The position numbers and the translations under genes were made by a program. This document shows, one piece after another, positions 13,257 through 25,426 of a DNA stretch of 64,000 bases. This stretch comes from Thuidium tamariscinum (Eukaryota; Streptophyta; Bryopsida; Hypnales; Thuidiaceae), in the NCBI GenBank assembly GCA_947034885.2, contig OX344753.2, positions 23,762,347 to 23,826,346 on the forward strand, written 5' to 3'. Numbering within the stretch: the stretch's first letter is position 1; each line of letters opens with the position of its first letter. The notes under the pieces were generated by a model, which was not told where the DNA came from, did no database searches, and was given only the letters and a program-made list of their open reading frames with translations.

Positions 13257-13670
13257 ATGGAGAAGGTCTGTAAACAAACTAACCCTGGAGCTTCACGCCT
13301 TCATCCATTATTGAGAAATTGCAAGACAAAACTGCCGGCAGCTCTGATTTATCTAATGGAGGGACACCACGACGTAAGTAGCGCGCTATGCGCGCAATCT
13401 CCGGCCGCAAAGTTTCCCCTGCTTCGCCCTCCGTCCAGGCTTGCTTGTGTGAAGCAGGCACCGGAAAGCCAGTCTCAGTTCCGTCAATGTAATTCTTTGT
13501 CAAGGTTTGCTTGTGTGAAGGCTGACTCCTCTGAGCTGCAGCATGTTGCACTTGCACTTCCATCCGATCCTCAGAAGAGCACTGGCAAGACATCAATCAG
13601 TGAATGGCACTGGACACAGAGTCAGTCGCCCTGCGTCGCATCCTTGTACCTTGTGTCAGAGGGAAGTTAA
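13257..13670 (+). CDS. Hypothetical 137-residue open frame, doubtful
   Basis: An ATG in a good plant context (aaaaATGGag) opens a 137-codon frame ending in TAA, in one of the GC-richer islands. The product is Ser/Ala/Cys-rich. It contains two similar short segments (SRLACVK and SRFACVK, about 30 residues apart) that reflect a nucleotide repeat 'ggcttgcttgtgtgaag'. There is no recognisable domain, signal peptide or membrane segment. Overlapping frames of similar length exist on both strands, which argues against coding. I keep it only because it is the longest ATG frame in this island. Confidence 0.2.
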   Translation: MEKVCKQTNPGASRLHPLLRNCKTKLPAALIYLMEGHHDVSSALCAQSPAAKFPLLRPPSRLACVKQAPESQSQFRQCNSLSRFACVKADSSELQHVALALPSDPQKSTGKTSISEWHWTQSQSPCVASLYLVSEGS

Positions 13671-16600
13671 AGGGCCATTCAAGTGTCGCACGTACGTCTG
13701 GCATAGCCACCCCGGCTACAGGGTCGCAAGGTCGCAAGGTCGCAAGCCCGGTCGCAACTCACTTGCAACCCACACATCGATTAGCACCCTTCAATTCTTG
13801 CTTTGTCTATTCCTTCCACTGCCTTCCCAATTAATTTGTACTCTAATCGGGCTCCGCGCGCAGCCAGCCGCCCCAGCCCAACTGGGGAGTAATGTCAGTA
13901 TCATTCTCTGACATCTTGACCATTGAAACCACCGGTCCTCATTCAGTTGGGTGGAGCCAAAACTTGACTGGACTAAGCTTATCGCTGTGAATGGCAATGG
14001 CAATGGCAATTGCTGCCGTGAGATTCAAACTCTCGCTCCGTCATATGGGTCGAGTGAAATTGAAAATTTTGGGGGGTTTACCACTAATGCACAAAAGAAT
14101 TCAATGCGCTCGAAGAGTACGACTGCGGTTCCCAGTCTGACTGTGCGAGAGTAGGCTGTGCTGCAGAAAGTTGAACTTCCTAACTTATTCCCGATCATTG
14201 CTTTTGACCAGGCAGTTGCAATGGATGGAGGATTGAAGAAGCTGCGTCGTTCACAAGTTATTTGATACAGCATATGGTTACAAATTAATTCCATCAAGCC
14301 GTCATGCAGGGTAAGCTTAACTTTCGGTGGTTTGTAGTTTGTAATAATAAGCTGAAGGCAACCTTCTTGGCAACCTCAAGTGGGCATTCATACAGAAAAC
14401 CAGGACTAAGCTTAACTTAATAAGTTTGAGCACCGAAGGTTAATTTAACAGCCCAGAAGCTTGCTAGAACATTCTGAAAACCATTGAGGTTCCTCGGCAC
14501 CCTGCGAGGAAATGGATATCTGTAGAGAACACAGTAATACTTTTGGAGTGAGGTCAGATTCCCAACATTGACTTTTCAAAGGCACCATTTGTCAACCAAG
14601 CAATCGCAGGTTCATAGATCATAAAGTCCTGACATGCGTATAGGTCCCAAGTGTTGTTAATTTGCTCTCGTATAGGTTAGCATTGGAGTCTATTACTACG
14701 TATAACTTAGGTGGTTCTCATATTATCATCTTCAAGAGTTATATACCAACTCAGGGAGTTGTTGATCGATACAAGTGTTTGTACACCTCTACATTGGTAA
14801 GTGAAAAATAGATCTATTATAGGAAGTATTCTTGTAAATGGAAACAAATGACCAAAAAAGAACTCTTCATTTATCAAGACAATATTACTGTATGTGAGAA
14901 TCAGTTTCTGCAGAGATTGAAGTGGAGAAGCAATTGTAAGTTACCACCTGCAAAGCAATGGATACTGGATTCCAACTTCAACAAACAAAAAATTAACCCT
15001 AGTTAATTTGTGCTGAACCTGACCCTTACATAGGGTAAGTTTTTAATGGGTCAAATTGACACGCGTGAAATTCCTTGCAGAGCTCTCCATCATCTCCAAC
15101 TTAGCTTTCAGTCAGATCCAGTAAGTGGTGCTTGGCATGATGTCTTCCAACTTTCAAAAAGCATCGATTCAATTCCTCAGGACCAGGGAGAACGGAACGT
15201 GGACTGCATGGCCATTGTACAGTACTGTAAAGCCCCGGAAGAATTGAATCCGTGCTGCAAATTGAATCTATTGAGTCTATTAGGAAAGGCCCGCGGGGAG
15301 AATCTGGGCTGCAATAGACTCTATTAGGAAATTAAAGGCCCAAAGTGGGGCGATGGCAGGGAGCAGGGACCGTCTTGCATTTGTTGATCTGCATTTGGAG
15401 GATTCGATCAGTTGCTTGCACACCCTATCCCGCCTGCTGCACTGCACTGCACCTGGAGTATTCCTTTTCTTCCTTAAAGCACTCGTGACTGTTAGTAGCA
15501 CTTGATTCCAGACACAGCATGTATCTTGTTTCAAAAAAGAAAAGAAACAAAACAAAACAAAACAACCCACAGCATGTAACTTAAATAAGAAGCTTAAATT
15601 GACATAAGTTGAGAGAGTTTGGTAAATTTCAACTGTGTGTGTACAGAATCTCGCCAATAACTGCTTCACATGCGGTATCATTGCTTCGCATAGGGTATCA
15701 TAATGGTTTCCATCAATAACAGGTCAAAGCAACCGACTATTTTCACAACTTACCTTTTTACCTGAAGAAATGACAATATATAACTTGCGGCTCTTACTCA
15801 GGTGTTCTCAGTATACCTTGCGTCCACACATTGATTGTCAATTGTACAGCACAACTGAAAGGAGTTTCTACTGCAAGCTCAGTTCTGAGTCTTACAGAGT
15901 AAGTTACCGAGGTCTACAAAATGACTTGATATGAGAGTTCAACATGAAACAGCAGTCCTTGCCAGCCACCATTAGCCAATTATTCAACTCAACTCCGAAA
16001 AAAAAGGAGTTATGGACACGTCTCAAATGAGAAGCATCATTTTTTAAGATAACCTTGCATGAATTATTAGTAAACTATGCTCTTAAATTTGGTTGAATCT
16101 GGTTGGCAATAGAAAGAGGATTTTGAAGCATCTCAGCTTGCAATATTTGGACACAGTAAATGATGGATAAAATATGAATTTTCAAAGAACTGACTAGATG
16201 TGTATCCAAAAGCGAGGGTTTGCATTTTAGACAAGAATATAGATTGAATCTCAACAAAATCTTATTGAGTTCACTTTTGCTCATCGTAATCTCTTTCAGA
16301 TTCCCCCCTAAATGAGAGAGTTTCATGGAGGTTCTCCCAAGTCCCGAGTAAGGTCCACAAACTTCACCGAGCCAGGACAACGGCAGCCTGACTTACTGCT
16401 CTGGACATGTTCAGATCATTGTGGGAACTCAAGAAAAGGAATATTCAATTAAAGCTTTTCATTGAAGCAGAGTTTGACACTGTATCTTATGTTCAAAAGT
16501 TGCAATTGGCCTTCTTGGACTGTCGCCACTCACCACGTGACATATTCATTTCTGAGTGGGACTTGGGACAAATCCACGCTGGTGGCAATTATTGAATTCT

Positions 16601-16738
16601 TACCAAGCACGCTTGACACGGCAGACAGCCAACCCTCACGATCTAATTTCCAAACTTTTAGGTTTCCTATCCCAAGCATTTGGAGATAAAGCTTTGCAGT
16701 AGGGATGTCAAAAAAACGGTTGCACTGCACTCAGGGGG
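13671..16738. other. GC-richer unique-looking DNA without an assignable gene
   Basis: Composition resembles the gene islands rather than the AT-rich spacers, and scattered frames of 60-130 codons exist on both strands. No chain of phase-compatible exons was found. A minus-strand stretch at about 16075-16690 has a Leu-rich texture that could be a decayed leucine-rich-repeat gene, but stops interrupt it and the match is not convincing. Confidence 0.35.
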
Positions 16739-17719
16739 GCTACCCGCTAAATGCGCCACTGGAGACCACAAGTGTCCTCACCTAGTTTCAAGTCCAATTC
16801 AAAGAGCTGTAACTGTTGCATCCAATGTTCAAATTCAATAAAACTTGTTGGGAAATTTGTGCTCGCTCTTCTAGTTTGTGTGGTAAAGACTTTCAGATCA
16901 ACTGAAGATGTACAGAGTTTTTGGAAGCCAATCAAAGTTCTCAGATTCAACTTGAGTACACCACATTGCATTCGATGGCTGCAATTTCAGGGATGTGTAT
17001 CTCCCTCATCCAATGATTATTTTCAAAAAATATTTGATGGGTTATGTTCCCCTTGAAGTCTAGTTATTGTGGTAAAAATTTCATGTCAATTTAAGTTGTT
17101 TTGAATGTTTAGGAGCAATTCAAAGTTTAAAAATTCTAACATTATTGGATTGAAGTGAACTTCGGCATCTTGTTTCTTCTTCATTCACTATCCGTTTCCA
17201 ATCATTTTTTTTGGAAAAGTTGCACATACTAGTCTTGTTTGTGTCCCTAAAATTTCATATCAATCCAAGAAGTCATGAGTGAGTGAGAAGCATTGTGGTA
17301 GGAGGTTCAATCTTAGCTGCATTTTTTGAAACTTCTCTTGCCATTTTGCAGACATTTCACCATTTTGCAGACATCACAAGTAATTTGAAAGATGTTCTCT
17401 TTCAACAATGTGTTTTTATGCTAGTTTTGAATCACTTAATAGCTTAAAGTTTCTTCATTTGAAGAGGTTTAGAAATCAAAATTCACCTCTAACTATGTTT
17501 CTAGGAAAATTTCAGCATCTTTTTTTAAGACTAAAACATTATATTCTTGCAGTCAATAAGGCTGAATGACTCCAAAATTTGATTTTCATCATCTACATCA
17601 CATACACTACAAGATTGTACGGTTGGGATTTCTATACCTTAGTGACATTCAGATCTATAACACTCCATAAGCAATGACGTCTTTAAATCCAAAAGGGCGT
17701 CTGGGCTTGTTGGGGTTAA
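16739..17719 (+). mobile_element. TTAA-flanked non-autonomous element, family 3
   Basis: The right end reads GTTGGGGTTAA (TTAA at 17716-17719). The left end is eroded but recognisable (ctacccgctaaatg against TTAACCCCTAAA). The interior ('tcctcacctagtttcaagtc', 'aataaaacttgttgggaaa', 'gtgaacttcggcatcttg') matches the element at 25427-27337 over most of its length, apart from that copy's nested insertion. No transposase frame is present. Confidence 0.65.
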
Positions 17720-18491
17720 CACTACCATCATGAAGAGTAAAATAGAGAACGTCCAACTGCAGAAGTAGAGAGTCTGGACACACAGGATGAGGCCTCAGCA
17801 ACTTGAGGATCCTTTGCAACAGAGGTCCATCAAAAGTGGGTTTCACAGTAGCCATGTCCACCTGTGAGGCCTGAGGGTTCTCATCATTGGACAGGACTTC
17901 ACATGTAGTGCACTTAGATTTTTCCAATGATTTCTCCAACATTGGAAATGGTCACCAACCTTGAGGTGGATGATGGTTTTCTGCATTGAAAGCTCAACCT
18001 CATGTTTGTGAAAGAAGACTCAATGTCATGCTTCCAAAAGTGGAGACTCATCATAATTGAGAGAAGATGGGGTTTCACAGTACCCACCAAGGTTGTATTG
18101 GTATCATCCAAGCTTCAACGGAATTGGCATCACAGAATTCGAGGCATCAGATATCTTAGAACCTCTATCCAACATTTCCTTGTAGGAATACTGTATTTCA
18201 TACCAATACAACACCGACCACGTAAACTTGCTCCCTCCTACTGCTGTAACACCAATTCTAACGTTGGACGCCTGCACTCAATGCTGGGCGATGGACTTCC
18301 CTACACCTCACGAAGTTCATGTCCAACAATGCATGATGTACCAGTTTTTTCAGCTTACGTACAAGAATTGAGAAGATAAAAATTGTATAGACTACAAACC
18401 AGGATGAAGAAGCTGCATCCAAAATCAAGGTTTTGGTGGTTCCTGCGTCCATAGTTCAAACCAACAACATTTCTAAGCCAACACTAGAACT
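17720..18491. other. Downstream region of the 18.49-kb gene, unassigned
   Basis: Frames of 65-125 codons occur on both strands but none is convincing. The near-repeat of 'gggtttcacagta' at about 17838 and 18069 suggests an old local duplication. Part of this must be the 3' untranslated region of the minus-strand gene that stops at 18492. Confidence 0.35.
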
Positions 18492-21400
18492 TCAAGCTTG
18501 ACATTTGATAGAAAAACAGATGCAGCTGCTCCAAATACTCCTTCTCTTGGACACGTTGTGTGGGCTCTTTGGGCTCAAGGATTTGGGCGTTGTTCCCCTG
18601 ATGCGAGACATGATTTGCTGAATGAAATGACCTCCCTCTGGCGATGGTCTCGAAGCGGAGCTCGGCGAGCATTTGTTGTGCGCATCATCCGCCAACAAGC
18701 TCCTCAGCGGAGTGTGAGGTCTTCCCCTTTTGCCTTTCCGTTTGTGCCGTCCCTTGTCGACACAGCCCGCTCCTACACTGGAGTCGATTATGCCTCTTCT
18801 CAAGGAGTTCGAGGCCGACGCGACTTGGTGGTCGTCCGAAGAGATGGCGACTCCTGGTGATGGGGACTGAAGGAAGACGTTGGCCACTGGGGCGGCTTCG
18901 TCATCACGACCCGGAGTGCCTCGTCCTCCGCTGGAGTAAGCTTCCGCTTGCTCTTCCCAGAGCCTGTCTTGGTGGGAGCTGGAGAACGAGGGGTTGGCCA
19001 GAATCGAGATAGAAGAAGGGGCCAGGTGAAACACATCGACAGAGGAAATGCCAGAAGGGGCTTGCAACCTCGATTTGAAACTTCGGGACCTCTCTCGAGT
19101 AATTGCCACATTGGCGTCCAGTGTGGAAAGAGAAGTGTGTTTAGTCGCATTTCGCCCAAGGGTACTGTTGGAACGTGCTGTTTTGGGACCCTCTGCACGC
19201 AAAAACAAAAACAAAGAATGCATTCAGCTCAACATCCTCATCCTGACCCTGGCTTGGATATAACCAAGCTCTGGGCAAGGAATACCGTAGAAGCTCGTCA
19301 ACTTACCAGATCCCATGTATCTTCTACAATGACCACCGTTACCAACAACAATATAGACTAGGCTGGCCTTCAATTAAAGTGGAGTAAGCATGACTTGGCT
19401 AAATGTCGATTGTCACGGTTCTTTGAACGGAAATGGACTAGCCTACTGTCAATTATAGTGGTCTAAAACCTACCAATTTGAAAGTGCATGAGATCTCCAA
19501 CAGATTTGCCTCTTGCTCCCAAATATCTCTCCAGAGCTCTATAGAACTCCCAAAATTTTCACTCCTACATGCCGAAAGTAAGAAAAATAGGATTCTCCAC
19601 CTTAATTTTTTAAGAAGATCGATATTTAAGCCTACTTTCTGACATGGAGGCATATTATCAAGTTCTAACAAGGAACGTCTTGTGGACAGGGAATCAATCA
19701 CCTGTCAGAGAGTCTGAATCGTAGGAGTTCCTTCCCCGGCTATTCGACTTTTTCCTTGCTTTTCCACCACGTCTTTCATCAGCATTTTCTCCTGCTGATG
19801 CGTTCACACTGCCATTCACAATAATTGTCTTGGTTTGGCATTCAGATTTTCCATCCGGTGTAGTTCGTTGCAAATTAGAGTTCACCCGCGCTACTCTTTC
19901 GTGGAAAGAGCTTCCGATCTCTACCGAAGTAGGGGTCATCTCCTGATGTGAAAAAACAATTCCAGGGTTTGTATTTTCCAGTATGGGAGGATGCCTTGAA
20001 ACCATTTCCGATGTAGTCTGTTGATTTGATTGCCGAGAGTCAAATGTACAATCTGCTCTACAGCCTGAAAGACGTCGATGACAAAGGCCAAGCACGTCAG
20101 AAACTGATATGGCGCACAACTTCCTAGATATGTCAAAAACTAATGATCCGACGGTTCGAAACAACTTGCAGCTCTCAAGAGAACGACTACTACCTCCTTT
20201 CAAAAAGAGTACCAATAATTTCATGAGCCCAGGAAAGCCCCTCCGCCATTTACATATTTGCACTGCGTGCTACCTTCAGTTTAGCAATTTGGACAGAAGA
20301 ACCAACCAGGATATGCTGAGATAAACCCACCTGTGCCATCAGTACCTTCCAGATCATCTTTCGGATGCTTCTCAACCTCAACACCATCGGCTTTAGGGTC
20401 AAGCTCAGACTTGAAGGATATTGACTTTGCCTAATGGATCACCAAAAGAAAAATAATATACACAGGGAAACATTCAACATTCCTCAGTTTTAAATCTTGT
20501 GTAAATAAAGGTTCGTCGATTATACCTAGAGAACAAGAGGAGATATTCAAATGCAACCACGAAAAAATCGTAGATAGCAACACGAATTGGAGTCGAAATA
20601 TGCAAGAAATTTGCTGACATCAAATAGAGAAAAATGACTCATACCATTTCACTTGAGTCACACTGACAGGCAGCAGAAGCAGAAACTGGCGAGGATGACT
20701 CAAGTGTTCGCCCCATAGAAATTTGTGCTGTTTTCTGAAGCACATACTCTCTAGCTCGTATTGCATCTACCCCAGAAATCACTTCAGGTCCAACTTTCGG
20801 CAATCTTCTCGTCAGCAAGGGTCCAGAATCCGACACCCTTACAACTTTGAGCAACATGGCTCCAATCCCAGACGCCGACACACTTCGTCGTCTCTTACGA
20901 GCCTTTGACTTCCGATCGGGTTCGGCTTCGGATGTTCCTCGTGCTACAGGCTCAAAACTCATGCATTTCTTCAGACAAGCGTCAGAGTCACAGGAAGCTC
21001 TTAGACCAGTTTCATTGCGAGCGTCCAGTGATGCTTCGTGGGTGCGCCAGTCTGTCTTCAGTAAATTCTTTTGAGAGTCTTCTGAAGAGAAAAACAGAGG
21101 GCCAGTGAGATAATCCTCACTCATAAGACTTGACCGAACGGCAGCCTCTGTGAGTTCTTCCTCGGTGACTTTCTCGATGACGAAGAGAAGGGACGGGATG
21201 TCGTCGACTGCATAAACCTTCTCCCCCCCAATTTCTTCCGAAGAGTCGGTTTCCATACGTGAGCTCTGTGAGCGTATTGATGATGGTCCAGTAGCCAGGG
21301 AAAATGTGTCTTCAGGAGTTACACCTGCAAAAGATTTGGAGTTACTTTCGAGTGAAGAGCACAACAATTTTCTCATTGAAGGACAGAAAAATCGACTGTG

Positions 21401-23125
21401 TTGTCACATCAGTTTTTATCGTCTAACTGTAAGGGTCGAGCTCACCTAGATGCAGCTCATTATTTGAAGAACCGCTCCGTGATACCAAATGCAAGTTACT
21501 TAATTCACTGTCAGATGCATTTACGAATACTTGAGAATCGTGGTCAGAGAACAGTGCGGAAGGATCTCTTGCGAAAGTCGGAGAATCGACAATTGCAGGG
21601 GATGGCAATGAGTCTTCTTCATCTCCCTTATGATCATCGTCCACCAATGTTGATGTGTCAATGACGCACTCATTCTGCACTGCTGAAGAGCTGGAGATCA
21701 GCGGCTGAGCCGACTCTGAGATCACACAGCAAAAGGAATGTATTAGGACAGTTGAGCCAAGGTAGATGTGGCGACTTCTTGACATTGTCTTGTGGACACT
21801 GTGTACAATGTATAATTAACCTATTGTAAACATCGTCAGCTGGTAATTACCCTATTACGATTGAACATAATGCAAATATTTAAGGACGAGTGCTGCTCAG
21901 GGGAGACCGTTTCACAAATGAGCACTTCTGGTACATTGTCTCCAAAGAACATACGCTGGTTTCTCCTGCTGCAACCTGTAAAACTTTCTCTTTATGATGT
22001 GCTGTCATTTAAAATCTTATTCCTGCATTAAAATTCTTCTCTAAAACTAATAAGTCAAGATGACCCGCAACCTACAAGAGTTCTCGTTTACTTGTGACAG
22101 AGTAAATAAAGGAAGTAGCATTCACATACCTTCGACGTCCTGAGTCAAAGAATGATGACCGCTCCCCTTGCCTCCACTCAGAGGTGCCATTTGAGGTCCA
22201 TCATCCGACGACATTTGAAATTGTTGTCTCAAAGAGACCACTTCTTCTGCTTGAATGGATTTCTGCGTCAGCCTTGACATGGACATGGTGCGCTCAACCT
22301 TAGTGGGAGAGTGAAAAAGTGAGGCGGCAATCTTTGCAACTGCAAACCTGTCTTTCCTGAATGATAAACTTCCTCCTTTCTCTCTTGGTGAGTCCGCAGT
22401 TTTCTCCTTCCTGAATGACAAGCTTCTTCCTTTCTCTCTTGGTGAGTCCGCAGTTTTCTCCTTCCTGAATGATAAGCTTCTTCCTTTCTCTCTTGGTGAG
22501 TCCGACGTTCTCTCCTTCCTGAACGATAAGCTTCCTCCTTTCTCTCTAGGTGACTCCAATGTTTTCTCCTTCCTGAACGATGACTCCAAAGATTTGCAAG
22601 GCGCGACAGTGCTTCCGGATCCGATCCTCCTGTGTCCTGCAAGTTTAGGCACCAACTTCAACATACTTCAGGCAAGGTACGATAGTAACATCTTCAAGAA
22701 CACATGCCAGAGAAAATTGACTATTTCCTCCTTTTCATACCCCCCAAAGACAAGAACATTTTTCTAAATCAAATTTCCAAATCAGTGAGAGAATAACAAC
22801 CTCGGAAGGGATTGAAGCTTGTGGGTTTCCTGTCAGACGACGCCCCTCCATGTAGCTCAATTCCTTTCAAGTACTCCTCAGTCCCACAGAGCGACGATTG
22901 TTTTCTTCTTACAACTGGCTTACTGCCAAGAAACGATGAAGCAGACTTCTCCTCCTTCACCTTCGGGCTGCTGAGTGCACTTGCTGATTTCTTCTTCTCA
23001 CTTGAATTGATGTTGCCCAGCTGCCCAAGCTGTTCAAGCTGAAGTGAGAGAGACTGTCTATGCCTTCTCTTAGACAGGGACATGGGCACTTGAACAGTGG
23101 TACAACCAGAGGAAGGATTCCCCAT
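18492..23125 (-). CDS. Seven-exon gene for a large Ser/Arg-rich, probably nuclear protein of unknown function
   Basis: I read seven coding exons: 23125-22801, 22636-22130, 21715-21446, 21324-20645, 20430-20331, 20064-19702 and 19192-18492. Every intron is GT-AG and all phases agree, giving 981 residues. The start is CCATGGGG at 23125. Residues 129-200 hold four 18-residue repeats built on SFRKEKTADSPREKGR, encoded by a 54-bp tandem repeat. An acidic, more ordered stretch lies at about 398-450 (VYAVDDIPSLLFVIEKVTEE), a basic cluster KARKRRR at 508-514 and an AT-hook-like KRKGKRGRP at about 899-907. The C terminus has SP-rich and Cys-containing tails. No signal peptide or membrane segment is seen. 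Together these suggest a disordered, phosphorylatable chromatin- or RNA-associated protein, but no family was recognised. The role is inference; the gene model is strong. Confidence 0.85.
22354..22587 (-). repeat. 54-bp coding tandem repeat (18-residue unit)
   Basis: Units begin at 22354, 22408, 22462 and 22516, with a partial fifth at 22570. Neighbouring units differ at only a few bases, so expansion is recent. Each unit encodes SFRKEK, then a variable pair, then SPREKG, giving one Ser-Pro site per unit. The length keeps the frame of exon 2. Confidence 0.9.
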
Positions 23126-24940
23126 GGTTTGAGGCTCTCAGCTAAACAGATTCCCCTTCAAATTACAACATCACTCAGAAAAGAGCCGTGGCGCCATTAG
23201 TCACAGTGCCAGCCTCAAGGTCACAAACCACACGATTTTGCTCCATTTGATAATTTCATAGCCTCTGACCTATGAATACAGAATCCGGCATCGACTTGGG
23301 CGAAGCTCTCTTCCCATAACTCAGCAGGCACTGAATATAATAAACAGCAATACAACAGAAGCAACATCAGCACCAGGCGCATGCTGTATCATGTAAAATT
23401 GAATATTCGCTACCGTTGAAATCAGAGAAACAATATCAATTAAAAAGAAACGTTTTGACTGTCAAAGACTCCTCAAATCACATCGAGGAATCTCATGCTC
23501 ACGTTGTAGCTAGACCGACTCATCCTCGGCCTGCAAAAGCATGGCACCCTAATTCTTTCAATAGAGGGTGACGTCGTTTCCTTAACTTGCAGAGAATATA
23601 TATAATCTTGCTACATTGATCACACGATGGCAATCAGAGGGCCACCAAGACCAGAAGGACGAACAAAAGAGCGGGAAAACCTCAACACAAGTATGATCAC
23701 TATTTTGAAAGTAAAGTTCTTTATGGTCGTCAAGGCTAACGCATGCTTGGCCGGGAGTCCATGGCCATTTCCGAGCACTCAGATTCAAGCTGTGCAACCA
23801 GAAAGCTAGCTAACTCTGCTCGCAATCTCAATTGAGTGCATAAAAAGAAAAAAGAAAGTGACAGCAAGAAGAGCAGAGGTAAGACACTGACTACAGCGGC
23901 ACTGAAACTCTCAAGTCTCACTTGCGCTCTGCCTTCATTACACGTAACCCAAGTCACAAAAAAAATCTGGAAACAATTACAAACCTGAGCGCTCACGTGG
24001 TGGCCGTTACGCATAAACAAGCCATAGCCTCACTCCCAATGAGCTCACGGACCAGCAACTGGGACGAACTTCGACTTTCAGCAACGAGCTGAAGGTGTTG
24101 GTACCCAAAACATTAATTTGACAGAGAAGTGGAGAAGTACTACGAAATTGATCGACGTGAAGCTCAAAGCTATGGCGCGGGCAAGCCAGGCGTTTCACAG
24201 GGGGAAGGTGGCCTGGTCTGGCCTTGCATTTCCTTCCCTTGCCTTGCCTTCCCTCGCCTTGGCTTGCCTACAGCAAAAGCACCTGGGCTGATTAAGTTAG
24301 TGATGAGTGATGAGGTCTGTTCAAATTTCAAAACTTGCAAAGGAGGCTGCTGCCAGAGTCATGAGCCTGAGTTGACAGGGAGATCTACACTAGCCTTGCA
24401 AAAGTCAGTCAGTGTCCTTTAGTTGAGACAAACATATATGCATAACTTACTTGTAAATAATACTGGCAGCAGTATTTCAAATTTGTACTTGAGTTTAAGC
24501 TGGCACACCGAACTTAATGATGCCACTCTCCCCCTCTTCCCTGGAAGCGTCATGCCCACGTAGTGACGTAGGTAAGGTATTCTCTTATTAACTTACGGGA
24601 AGCGTTAGCCCCAGGAGCCCTTCATCTGGGGTACAGCACCTTACTTGGAGTCATATGTCTACCAATGAACGGGGAGTAAGTTACTCACCTGCATTTAGGG
24701 ACAAGTTAGTCGGTTGAAATCTAGAATTTCTGAATCATGTTCAAAATTTCAGGAAAAAAATCAATCATTTTCGAGGAAAAAAAGAGAATATTTTTTACTT
24801 TCTTAAGACTTAGGCAAGAGTATACTCTAAACACCCGGTTGGTCCAAGAAAATGTAGGATTTTAGCTGCTTAAGCTAAAATTTCTTCCCAGACTGTGGTC
24901 TCTACCAAACCGACAAACCTTTCTCAACTTCATTATTTTC
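23126..24940. other. Leader, promoter and upstream GC-richer DNA
   Basis: This stretch should hold the 5' untranslated region and promoter of the gene starting at 23125. Frames on both strands are short and mutually overlapping. A CCTTG-rich tract (ccttgcatttccttcccttg and relatives) lies at 24220-24275. No separate gene was supported. Confidence 0.4.
23590..23610 (-). promoter_or_regulatory. Candidate TATA box for the 18.49-23.13 kb gene
   Basis: On the minus strand TATATATATTC lies about 470 bp upstream of the start codon, with an ACGTCA-type motif (GACGTCACC) about 20 bp further down. Distance and orientation fit a core promoter followed by a 5' leader, but no transcript evidence exists. 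Confidence 0.25.
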
Positions 24941-25065
24941 TCAGTTTTTTGTTTTTTTGAAACAAATGAAACAGAATTCCATTGCCAGTAAAATAAGTTA
25001 CTGAACCTGCCAGCCACAGGTGGCCTGGCAGGGACAAAAACGACATATTTTCTTTGTTGGGAACT
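24940..25065 (-). repeat. SINE-like repeat, copy 1
   Basis: On the minus strand the unit ends GGCAATGGAATTCTGTTTCA, then TTTGTTTC and an A-rich tail with occasional C. Upstream of this lies a GCCACCTGTGGCTGG tract. The same 3' module and the same upstream motif occur at 37785-38000, and the 3' module alone at 38085-38125. A shared 3' end with an A-rich tail and a variable 5' part is typical of SINEs; no pol III A/B boxes were verified. Confidence 0.5.
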
Positions 25066-25426
25066 CCAGGGCTTTGCCGCCCGAGTTCTGGTTGTTCTTG
25101 GGTTCATCTTGGAGTAAAATCTGGGTTTCAAAAAATAGGTCTGTTTCATTTCATTTGTTTCCAAAAACTAAAGTTAAAAAAGGTCTCTCTGAAACTGTAC
25201 ATATGGTACCATATTAGTATATTACACTTCAATCTATAGTACAATTTAGGTACTAAAATATGGTAAGATTTCTCTAAGTCTAATAATTGCATGCAAATAC
25301 AGCACCATACCTACAAGTAGAGTAAGTGACCATTTTGGAGCTTGTCTTGCCTACAAGAATTTGTCCTAAATTGATAATGATTTATACTAAGAGTACAATG
25401 CCTATGTCATTGGATTCAGTTCAACA

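Noticed and set aside
14005-14050. tRNA-like T-arm (GTTTGAATCTC on the minus strand)
   Set aside because: No matching D-arm, anticodon arm or acceptor stem could be placed around it.
16075-16690. Leucine-rich minus-strand stretch resembling an NB-LRR fragment
   Set aside because: Several stops and frame changes, and the leucine spacing is not regular enough for a confident leucine-rich repeat.
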